The notes below the pieces were generated by a model that was given only the letters and a program-made list of their open reading frames with translations, made no database searches and was not told the origin of the DNA. This document shows positions 1 through 6,176 of a stretch of 15,770 nt of DNA, in pieces (the stretch's first letter is position 1; each line of letters begins with the position of its first letter). The position numbers and the translations under genes were made by a program. This DNA comes from DUMC01 sp035362115 (GTDB lineage Bacteria; Bacillota; Clostridia; Acetivibrionales; DUMC01), in contig DAOSDD010000092.1 of NCBI GenBank assembly GCA_035362115.1, positions 1 to 15,770 of the forward strand. Direction: 5' to 3'.

Positions 1-916
1 CAATTGCTTTCCTTATACCTATCTCTCTGGTTCTTTCACTTACTGTAACCAGCATAATATTCATAATGCCTATACCTCCTACAAGGAGGGAAATACCTGC
101 TATTCCACCAAGCATCATTGTAAGCATCTTTGTTGTTTCACTTATACTCTCCAGCATATCCGCCTGGTTGAATACTCTATAGGCACTGGTACTATTGAAT
201 TTTTTAAAAAGGAAAGCCTCCAATACCTGCATAGCCCGGTCAACTGTTTCAGGTGTCTTGCCCTGTACATAATATGTACGTATTTGTGAATTTCTCTGCA
301 ATCTACTGGCTGTTGTATATGGAATTATTACTTTATCATCACCAGATTGTGCGGTACTATTTGATTTTGTTTCTAAAATTCCTATAACCTTGAATATTTC
401 ACCGTTTATTTTTACATTTTGTCCAACAGGGTCAGTATTCCCAAACAATTCCTGGGATATATAGGTCCCAATTAAAACAACTTTTTGTCTTCTTTCGATA
501 TCCAAAGCGTTAAAAAATCTGCCTTCCTGAATATCAGTGTTTCTAACTGTCCGGTAAGCTTCATTTGTACCTTCAAGATTTGTAGAAAGGTTCTTATTGC
601 CATATTTTACTGTTGCTGTACCACTTATTAGAGGGGCAACGCCCTCAATGACATCGCTGTTTGTTTCAGCAAACTCAATAATTTCTTCTGCAGTTGCAGT
701 TCGTGTACTTCCCCTGCCTAACACATTAATACTGATCAGATTAGTTCCCATGCCCTGCAGGGTGTCTTTTATCTGTCTTGTTGCACCTTCTATAAGGCTT
801 ACCATTCCTATTACCGCACCAACTCCAATAATAATACCAAGCATTGTAAGGGTTGCACGTATCTTGTTTCCTGCTATGCTTTTAAAGGCCATCCGAAATG
901 ATTGAAGCCACTTCAT
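1..916 (-). CDS. MacB-type ABC transporter permease (partial, C-terminus outside window)
   Basis: This is the membrane subunit of a MacB/FtsX-type ABC exporter; 305 codons are visible, starting MKWLQSFRMAFKSI and running off the left edge without a stop. The layout is the MacB family one: a short cytoplasmic N-terminus, a first membrane helix at about residues 20-42 (LTMLGIIIGVGAVIGMV), a long extracytoplasmic MacB_PCD domain (about 45-255), then the start of the FtsX core with a second helix at about 268-290 (MMLGGIAGISLLVGGIGIMNI) and the conserved SERTREIGIRKAI loop. About 100 residues and two helices should lie beyond the edge. The ATG follows the TAG stop of the ATPase gene with no gap and in the same frame; a GGGGTGG inside the ATPase tail can act as its ribosome site. 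With the upstream ATPase and membrane-fusion protein it forms a complete tripartite-like exporter. The substrate cannot be read from sequence; peptides, antibiotics or lipoproteins are usual for the family. Confidence 0.93.
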   Translation of the reverse strand, partial: MKWLQSFRMAFKSIAGNKIRATLTMLGIIIGVGAVIGMVSLIEGATRQIKDTLQGMGTNLISINVLGRGSTRTATAEEIIEFAETNSDVIEGVAPLISGTATVKYGNKNLSTNLEGTNEAYRTVRNTDIQEGRFFNALDIERRQKVVLIGTYISQELFGNTDPVGQNVKINGEIFKVIGILETKSNSTAQSGDDKVIIPYTTASRLQRNSQIRTYYVQGKTPETVDRAMQVLEAFLFKKFNSTSAYRVFNQADMLESISETTKMLTMMLGGIAGISLLVGGIGIMNIMLVTVSERTREIGIRKAI

Positions 917-1594
917 CTATGCCACCCCGCTTTCTTCAACCACTATTCCATCATGTATTCTTATAATTCTTTCAGCCTGATTTGCTATATCATTTTCATG
1001 AGTAATAAGTACAATGGTTTTTCCCTCTTTATGGAGTTCATGTATCATTTGCATAATTTCCTCACCGGATTTTGAATCAAGAGCCCCTGTAGGTTCATCA
1101 GCAAGAATGAGAGATGGTCTGCTGGATAATGCGCGGGCTATTGCTACTCTCTGCTGCTGTCCCCCGGAAAGCTCCGATGGTTTATGGTGAAATCGGTCTC
1201 CAAGTCCTACCTTTTCAAGGGCTTCTACCGCCAGCTTATGTATCTCTTTTCTTCCCAGGCCCATATAAACCAGAGGAAGCTCGACATTTTCAAGGGCAGT
1301 TAGTTTCGGAAGAAGATTGAATGTCTGAAACACAAAACCTACCTTTTTATTGCGTATATCAGCCAGGGCATCATCTTTTAGTTTACTTACTTCTTTACCA
1401 TCCAGAAAATATTTTCCTGATGTAGGAGTATCAAGACATCCTATCATATTCATAAGCGTAGATTTTCCCGACCCTGATGGCCCAACTATAGCGACAAATT
1501 CCTTTGGTTTAATATGGAGTGAAATGCCATTTAAAGCATAAACATCATTTGTTCCCATTCTATAGATTTTGTACATATTCTCAATTCTAATCAC
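917..1594 (-). CDS. MacB/LolD-type ABC transporter ATPase
   Basis: This is the cytoplasmic ATP-hydrolysing subunit that powers the adjacent permease. At 225 residues it has the normal length of the LolD/MacB/YknY group. All nucleotide-binding motifs are intact: Walker A GPSGSGKST at 38-46, Q-loop Gln90, ABC signature LSGGQ at 142-146, Walker B LILADE at 162-167 with the typical EPTGALDS D-loop after it, and H-loop His199. The start is GTG with a GGGGTG ribosome site 5 nt upstream. The gene lies 33 bp after the membrane-fusion gene, and its TAG stop directly abuts the permease ATG. It should be co-transcribed with both. The family assignment is firm; the exported substrate is unknown. Confidence 0.96.
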   Translation of the reverse strand: MIRIENMYKIYRMGTNDVYALNGISLHIKPKEFVAIVGPSGSGKSTLMNMIGCLDTPTSGKYFLDGKEVSKLKDDALADIRNKKVGFVFQTFNLLPKLTALENVELPLVYMGLGRKEIHKLAVEALEKVGLGDRFHHKPSELSGGQQQRVAIARALSSRPSLILADEPTGALDSKSGEEIMQMIHELHKEGKTIVLITHENDIANQAERIIRIHDGIVVEESGVA

Positions 1595-1627
1595 TTTCTC
1601 ACCCCTGTTTCTCCGGTTTATGCTTTC

Positions 1628-3586
1628 CTAGCGCCCGTTAAATCCTCCGGTTGTCCTTGTTACGGCACCTCCTGCACCGCCTCCTCCTTGAATTCTAAAT
1701 CCACCCATACCGGGTTGGCCAAAGATGCCGGATGGAGTGTTGCTTGAATTATTATTTGTAGCAACTGTAGGAAGAATAACTATTTCTCCTTCATTTAGGC
1801 CGCTGACAATTTCAATGTAATCTTCATTATTAATGCCTACGACCACTTCTCTAATTGTTCTTCCTTCAAGGCTGTTAACTGCAGCTGCTGATGATCCTGC
1901 CGTGTTGCGTCTTGCATTAGCAAACCTATTTTGAAAATCCTGGGTTCCTTCCCCGGGCGTTTGTTGTGCTCCTTCCTGCATTCTTCCCTGAAAGTTTCCC
2001 TGACCCCAATTGCCGGAATACTGCTGAGTTCTGTCACCATTCATAGCATCCTGACGGGAGGGACGTTGCTGACCGGATCCAGCGTTTTGCTGTGCACTTC
2101 CGTTTTGCCACGGACTTGCACTTTGCTGCGTATTTCCATTTTGCTGCTTTGCACTATCGTCCTTAACATAAACAAAGGTTCTTCCCCCTGTTTTATTAAC
2201 TGCAGCCATAGGTACATAAAGCACATTTTGCTTGCTCTCTACAAATATTTCTGCATTGATATTCATACCGGACTTAAGATTGCCAGGTTGGTCAATTGTT
2301 ATCTCCACAGGATAAGTTGTAACACCGTTTTGTGATTTCCCTTCTACAGGAATTGCAGTGACTTTCCCTTCCAAGGTAGTCTCAGGCAAAGCGTCGGAGG
2401 CTATGGAAACTTTTTGTCCCTCTGCAATCTTGGAAATGTCAAGTTCATCTACATCCATAGTAAATTTCATTTTACTCGTATCTACTATTGTCATTAAAAC
2501 TGTATTGCTGTTAGCAGCGTTTATTGTATCGCCTGCCTTATAGTCTATTTTTATAATTGTTCCATTGATAGGTGAAAGTATATTATAATCATCAAGCTGC
2601 TTTATCTGCAAAGCAAGAGCAAGTTCAAGATCCTTAAGGTCAAGAGCATTCCTCTGACTTGTGACGTTTAAGTTTTCATTTTCCAATTCCATTATTTTCT
2701 GACCTTTTTCAACCCACTCATCATTTTTTACAAGAATTTTCCCGACTTCTCCTGTTGTCTCAGCATATAAAGGATACTCTTCATAACACTTAATACCAGA
2801 CTCGCCGGCAGATTCAATCTCTTCGTTATCTACCTCTATAATTGCGGATACCTGCATACCTTCAATAAGTGTTCCAGGATTATCTGCAATTATTTCTACA
2901 TCACAAAGCACCGAACCATCCTGGGCAAGTTTTAGGTTCCTGCTTATATCTGTAACTTCACCTTCTATGTATGTCATATATTTTGCCAGTACAAGCTGGG
3001 CCTTTTGGCCTGATTTAATTTTATGTACTTGGGATGCATAAAATGGAGCCTGAACAGTAAATTTTTTATCATTTACAATATCTCCTATTTTACTGTTGGC
3101 GTTTCCTATTTGATCCCCTTCCTTAATAGAAAAATTCTTAAGCCATCCTGTTCCAGGAGCAAGTACTATAAGATTTTTTATGCTGTTATCGGTAGATTTG
3201 TTGTTTAATTTCTGCTTTTCAATGCTGTTTCTTGCTTTTTCAATACTGTTATGCAGGTCGCTATCATCAATTTGATATAGAAGATCTCCTTTCTTCACTT
3301 CCATACCCTGTTCAAAAGAAGCATTCAGTATCTTGCCCTTAACCAGAGGCACAATATCACATCTGGAGACAGGCTGCACTGTTCCTGTGCCTGAAAGTTT
3401 AACATCAATATTGCCACGTGCTGCCCAGGCAGTCAGCTCAACCAGATTTTTCGAGGTGCTCGCCTTAGCTGCAATTCTATCATATATTGTATATCCGGTA
3501 AGACAAATACCTGCAGTAATAAGCACAATAAGAATCCTCTTATAGATTTTATTCTTAAGGATCTTGGAAGAAAATATTTTTTTCAA
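1628..3586 (-). CDS. HlyD/MacA-family membrane-fusion protein with two tandem adaptor modules
   Basis: This is the extracytoplasmic adaptor of the MacAB-like exporter, held by one N-terminal membrane helix (about residues 17-36). I choose the TTG at 3586 (652 residues, MKKIFSSKIL) because a GGAGGAG lies 8 nt upstream. A longer frame opening with another TTG at 3616 would place that ribosome site inside the coding region. The protein appears to hold two successive adaptor modules. Each has a lipoyl-like half (GKILNASFEQGMEVKKGD; GEVGKILVKNDEWVEKGQ), a short helical hairpin, the second lipoyl half and a beta-barrel (about 60-252 and 265-451). A Gln/Asn/Gly-rich, low-complexity stretch follows at about 478-570, then the last domain strand (RTIREVVVGINN ... 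SGLNEGEIVI) and a Gly-rich tail. Typical MacA is about 370 residues, so this one is unusually long. It lies 182 bp after the kinase gene, behind a putative response-regulator site. Confidence 0.92.
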   Translation of the reverse strand: MKKIFSSKILKNKIYKRILIVLITAGICLTGYTIYDRIAAKASTSKNLVELTAWAARGNIDVKLSGTGTVQPVSRCDIVPLVKGKILNASFEQGMEVKKGDLLYQIDDSDLHNSIEKARNSIEKQKLNNKSTDNSIKNLIVLAPGTGWLKNFSIKEGDQIGNANSKIGDIVNDKKFTVQAPFYASQVHKIKSGQKAQLVLAKYMTYIEGEVTDISRNLKLAQDGSVLCDVEIIADNPGTLIEGMQVSAIIEVDNEEIESAGESGIKCYEEYPLYAETTGEVGKILVKNDEWVEKGQKIMELENENLNVTSQRNALDLKDLELALALQIKQLDDYNILSPINGTIIKIDYKAGDTINAANSNTVLMTIVDTSKMKFTMDVDELDISKIAEGQKVSIASDALPETTLEGKVTAIPVEGKSQNGVTTYPVEITIDQPGNLKSGMNINAEIFVESKQNVLYVPMAAVNKTGGRTFVYVKDDSAKQQNGNTQQSASPWQNGSAQQNAGSGQQRPSRQDAMNGDRTQQYSGNWGQGNFQGRMQEGAQQTPGEGTQDFQNRFANARRNTAGSSAAAVNSLEGRTIREVVVGINNEDYIEIVSGLNEGEIVILPTVATNNNSSNTPSGIFGQPGMGGFRIQGGGGAGGAVTRTTGGFNGR

Positions 3587-3670
3587 AGTCTTGTCTCCTC
3601 CCTTGCTTTCATACAACTCTGTTTTATTGCTTCAATATTCGTTTATCTCCTTCTGATATTAAAAAAACAT

Positions 3671-3692
3671 TGTGTTCATTTTGTGTCCATTC
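3671..3692 (-). promoter_or_regulatory. Putative response-regulator operator upstream of the exporter operon
   Basis: Two adjoining 11-bp direct repeats are seen on the + strand, TGTGTTCATTT then TGTGTCCATTC (9 of 11 identical). They lie about 85 bp upstream of the membrane-fusion start. Read in the direction of transcription, the repeats sit just upstream of an AT-rich TAATAT that could be a -10 box, with no good -35. That is the arrangement of an activated PhoB-type promoter. The same motif with the same 11-bp period occurs upstream of the response-regulator gene. That this regulator binds here is an inference. Confidence 0.45.
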
Positions 3693-3711
3693 CGTTAATA
3701 TTCTGTTAAAT

Positions 3712-3776
3712 AAAGGGGACATTCTTCAACGAAAAAGAAATTCTCCCGCTCGATAGAGGAGTGTCCCCCTACCTTA
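3712..3776. repeat. Palindromic REP/MITE-like element, copy A
   Basis: This 65-bp element has inverted ends. On the + strand GGGGACATTCTTC (3715-3727) can pair over its whole length with GAGGAGTGTCCCC (3756-3768) if G-T pairs are allowed, around a 28-nt centre. It aligns with copy B at 6111-6176 over its full length with one gap, including the outer flank read TAAGGTA on the minus strand. The shared flank lies in different reading frames in the two host genes, so it belongs to the element and not to protein homology. It contains the final Arg codon and TAG stop of the sensor-kinase gene. No transposase is present. GGGGAC ends like these resemble REP-type elements mobilised in trans by Y1/RAYT transposases; that link is inferred. 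Confidence 0.7.
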
Positions 3777-5292
3777 GATCTAACTCAAACCAGAATTCCA
3801 CTCCTCCTTCTTTTTCCAAGTTAATTACACCATATCTGTTGCCATGTGCCTCCTGAATAGCTTTAACAATTGACAGGCCCAGGCCTGTCCCTCCATATGC
3901 TCTTGTTCGTGCTTTATCAATCTTATAAAAGCTCGTCCATATTTTTTTAATATCCTTTCCCGGAATCAATTTTCCTGAATTAAATACTGATATTATGATT
4001 TTTCCTTTTTTATGATTATCAGAAATATCGTCTGGTAGTTTAGCAGAAATTTTAACTATTTTCCTTTCATCAACATGATTTAATGCATTGCTCAAGTAAT
4101 TCATCAATACCTGCTCTGTTTTTTCGAAATCAGCATTAACATAAATATCCCTATCCATTTTAATAATCACATTAATGTTTTTTTCTTTAAATATGAGTTC
4201 ATTCTTTCTCAAAACCTGTTCAATTAAATCATTTATACTGAAATCCACTCTTTCCAGGCTGGTTTTACCTGACTCCATCTGAGATAATTCCAAAAGCTGC
4301 TTTACAAGCTTATTCATTTTCATGGATTCGTCAATTATTACATTACAATAGAAATCTTTATTCTCCGGGTCTTCATTTACATTTACCTTTAAACCTTCTG
4401 CATAACCTTGAATAAGAGCAATTGGTGTTTTTAGTTCATGGGAAACGTTGGATATAAATTCTTTCCTCATTTCGTCTATCTTCCGTTCCTTCTCAATATC
4501 TTCCCTTAGTTTCTGATTTGCTCTCGTAAGTTCAGATATGGACTTTTCAAGCTGCTCCGAAAGAGAATTTATACTTTCTCCAAGCTTTCCTATCTCATCT
4601 CTGTTTTTAACAGGGTACCTTCTGCTAAAATCCAACTGTGACATTCCTTGGGCTATTTCATTCAATTCAAGTATGGGTTTGGTAAATTTACCAGTAATTA
4701 AAATTACGAAAATACTACCAATAAATATTGTTATTACTCCTGTAAACATAAAGAAGTTATTTGAAATATTAACACTTTCCTTAATTGATGTTATAGGAAT
4801 ATTTAATATAATAAAATCACCATTTTTAAGTGAAGAAAACAGACTGATGAAATTAGTCTGTAATCTGTCATCCCTGCGGTTTTCAACTAAAACTTCGCCC
4901 TTTGAAAGCCTCTCTATCCTTTGCTTTATTAGAAATTCAGGCATACTATACTCGGAAGGTAATACGTTCCATCCAGGCTGTCTTCGCCTATTATACCTTA
5001 TTTCGCGTATTGAGGCATACTTAATATTATAATTTTTATCTATAATAAATATATGAAGACTCTTTGTCCGCTCTAACATTTCAAAATCAAAAGCAACTTC
5101 TTCAAGGTCTCCATTATATATGTCATAGACATATTTGTAATTTTCAATTAGATATTGTTTTCTTACAGAATAATAATATTTTTCTAAAAATGTACTGTTT
5201 AGCAGCCACGAAAAAGCAACAAAAAAAAGGATTATTCCGCCTATGGCAGCAAAGAGTTTAAACCTTATTGAATACCAAATGGAAAACATCAT
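3769..5292 (-). CDS. Two-component sensor histidine kinase (HAMP, HisKA, HATPase)
   Basis: This membrane sensor kinase of 507 residues phosphorylates the response regulator encoded just upstream. Order of parts: membrane helix 1 at about 11-33, an extracytoplasmic sensor region at about 37-178, helix 2 at about 180-200, a HAMP linker at about 200-252, a coiled linker, the HisKA H-box SNVSHELKTP with phospho-acceptor His285, and the ATP-binding domain with N-box NYLSNALNHV (398-407), F-box SFYK and G2 GGTGLGLSIV (467-476). The G1 box reads VFNSG (436-440), with Asn in place of Asp; this is common in the VanS-like clostridial kinases and does not imply loss of function. The ATG overlaps the regulator stop as ATGA, indicating translational coupling. 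The last Arg codon and the TAG stop lie inside the palindromic element copy A, so the extreme C-terminus has probably been set by insertion. Confidence 0.95.
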   Translation of the reverse strand: MMFSIWYSIRFKLFAAIGGIILFFVAFSWLLNSTFLEKYYYSVRKQYLIENYKYVYDIYNGDLEEVAFDFEMLERTKSLHIFIIDKNYNIKYASIREIRYNRRRQPGWNVLPSEYSMPEFLIKQRIERLSKGEVLVENRRDDRLQTNFISLFSSLKNGDFIILNIPITSIKESVNISNNFFMFTGVITIFIGSIFVILITGKFTKPILELNEIAQGMSQLDFSRRYPVKNRDEIGKLGESINSLSEQLEKSISELTRANQKLREDIEKERKIDEMRKEFISNVSHELKTPIALIQGYAEGLKVNVNEDPENKDFYCNVIIDESMKMNKLVKQLLELSQMESGKTSLERVDFSINDLIEQVLRKNELIFKEKNINVIIKMDRDIYVNADFEKTEQVLMNYLSNALNHVDERKIVKISAKLPDDISDNHKKGKIIISVFNSGKLIPGKDIKKIWTSFYKIDKARTRAYGGTGLGLSIVKAIQEAHGNRYGVINLEKEGGVEFWFELDLR

Positions 5293-5978
5293 TTTTTCAC
5301 CTCAAACTTATATCCAAGGCCTCTTATGGTTTGTATGTAATCACCTTTTTCACCCAATTTTAGTCTTAACTTTTTTATATGAGTGTCAACAGTCCTTTCA
5401 TCACCGAAATAATCATAGTCCCATACTGAATTTAATATCTGATCCCTGGACAAAGCAATACCCTGGTTGTTTGCTAAATATAAAAGGAGTTCAAATTCCT
5501 TTGGACTTAAATCGATGCTTTCTCCGTCAACTTTTACCTCGCGCCCTGTTTCGTCTATTTCAAGCCCCTCAAAAGATTTTATATTTTTCGTACCATTTAC
5601 CGTTCTTCTCAGTAAAGCTTGAACTCTGGCCATAAGAATCATGGGACTGAAAGGCTTGGTAATATATTCATCTGCACCAAGGTCGAAACCGAAAAGTTCG
5701 TCTGCCTCCTCACTTCTGGCAGTAAGTATTATTACAGGAACTGATGAGGATTTTCTTATTTCTGAGCATACAGACCAACCGTCAAGTTCGGGCATCATTA
5801 CATCAAGAATCACCAATTTAATATCAGGGGTACTATAAAATAGCTCTAATGCTCTTTTCCCATCCTCGGCTTCACTTACTGCATAACCATTTCTTTTTAA
5901 AAAATCCGATACCAATTTTCTCATTCTCAATTCATCATCAACCAACAGTATCTTTACTCCAGACATATCAACCACCAT
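5289..5978 (-). CDS. OmpR/PhoB-family response regulator
   Basis: This DNA-binding response regulator of 229 residues is the partner of the kinase that overlaps its 3' end by 4 bp. The receiver domain (about 8-120) has the acidic pair Asp14-Asp15, phospho-acceptor Asp59 (VILDVMMP), Thr86 and Lys108. The winged-helix effector domain (about 134-227) has the family's SPKEFELLLYL, DERTVDTHIKKLR and IRGLGYKF segments. An ATG four codons downstream (5966) has a GGTGG 5 nt before it and is an alternative start; the choice would remove only MVVD. A tandem 11-bp repeat upstream (6046-6067) matches one upstream of the exporter operon, so autoregulation and control of the exporter are likely. The inducing signal is unknown. 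Confidence 0.96.
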   Translation of the reverse strand: MVVDMSGVKILLVDDELRMRKLVSDFLKRNGYAVSEAEDGKRALELFYSTPDIKLVILDVMMPELDGWSVCSEIRKSSSVPVIILTARSEEADELFGFDLGADEYITKPFSPMILMARVQALLRRTVNGTKNIKSFEGLEIDETGREVKVDGESIDLSPKEFELLLYLANNQGIALSRDQILNSVWDYDYFGDERTVDTHIKKLRLKLGEKGDYIQTIRGLGYKFEVKK

Positions 5979-6037
5979 TCCGCCGCCATGCAGGTGTGTC
6001 CACTAATCCTACATTTATTTTTTAAATAATATTTTAG

Positions 6038-6065
6038 CTTATAAATGTGTCCTTTTTGTGAACAA
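6038..6065 (-). promoter_or_regulatory. Possible promoter of the response-regulator/kinase operon
   Basis: On the minus strand, TTGTTC (6065-6060) is followed 16 nt later by TATAAG (6043-6038), about 60 bp before the response-regulator start. It is a moderate match to a sigma-A promoter with slightly short spacing. It overlaps the tandem repeat at 6046-6067, as expected for an autoregulated promoter. No transcript evidence is available. Confidence 0.35.
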
Positions 6066-6067
6066 AA
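6046..6067 (-). promoter_or_regulatory. Putative response-regulator operator upstream of its own gene
   Basis: Two adjoining 11-bp repeats are seen on the + strand, TGTGTCCTTTT then TGTGAACAAAA, with the same TGTG core and period as the pair at 3671-3692. A further isolated TGTGTCC lies at 5995-6001 in the leader. Eleven-bp direct repeats are the usual binding mode of PhoB/OmpR-type regulators. The assignment rests on motif similarity between two promoters only. Confidence 0.42.
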
Positions 6068-6110
6068 AATAACTGTGGAATAAAGAGAGAAGTGTCAAAG
6101 CAGATAATCA

Positions 6111-6176
6111 AAAGGGGACACTCCTCAACATAGAAGGAATATCTGCTACTCAAGAGAGGAATGTCCCCTTACCTTA
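6111..6176. repeat. Palindromic REP/MITE-like element, copy B
   Basis: This 66-bp element has inverted ends: GGGGACACTCCTC (6114-6126) against GAGGAATGTCCCC (6156-6168), with a 29-nt centre. Read on the minus strand the arms pair perfectly if one G-U pair is allowed. It aligns with copy A at 3712-3776 with one gap and scattered substitutions. It runs into the 3' end of the GH18-SLH gene: the last nine codons and TAG stop of that gene are element sequence. It could form a strong RNA hairpin and affect transcript ends, but only a short T tract follows the stem. Confidence 0.7.

Noticed and set aside
1931..2335. Rightward open frame of 134 codons
   Set aside because: It is antisense to the low-complexity part of the membrane-fusion gene, where biased codons create long open frames by chance.
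3784..4500. Sensor kinase inactive because its G1 box has Asn in place of Asp
   Set aside because: The VxNxG form is common in active VanS/WalK-like clostridial kinases, and the H, N, F and G2 boxes are intact.
4538..5032. Rightward open frame of 164 codons
   Set aside because: It is wholly antisense to the sensor kinase, whose domains are intact across the same bases; no family features are seen.
6111..6176. Palindromic element as a simple intrinsic terminator
   Set aside because: The stem encloses a 28-29-nt centre, lacks a clear T tract, is conserved beyond the stem into its flank, and overlaps coding sequence. A repeat element fits better, though it may also affect transcript ends.
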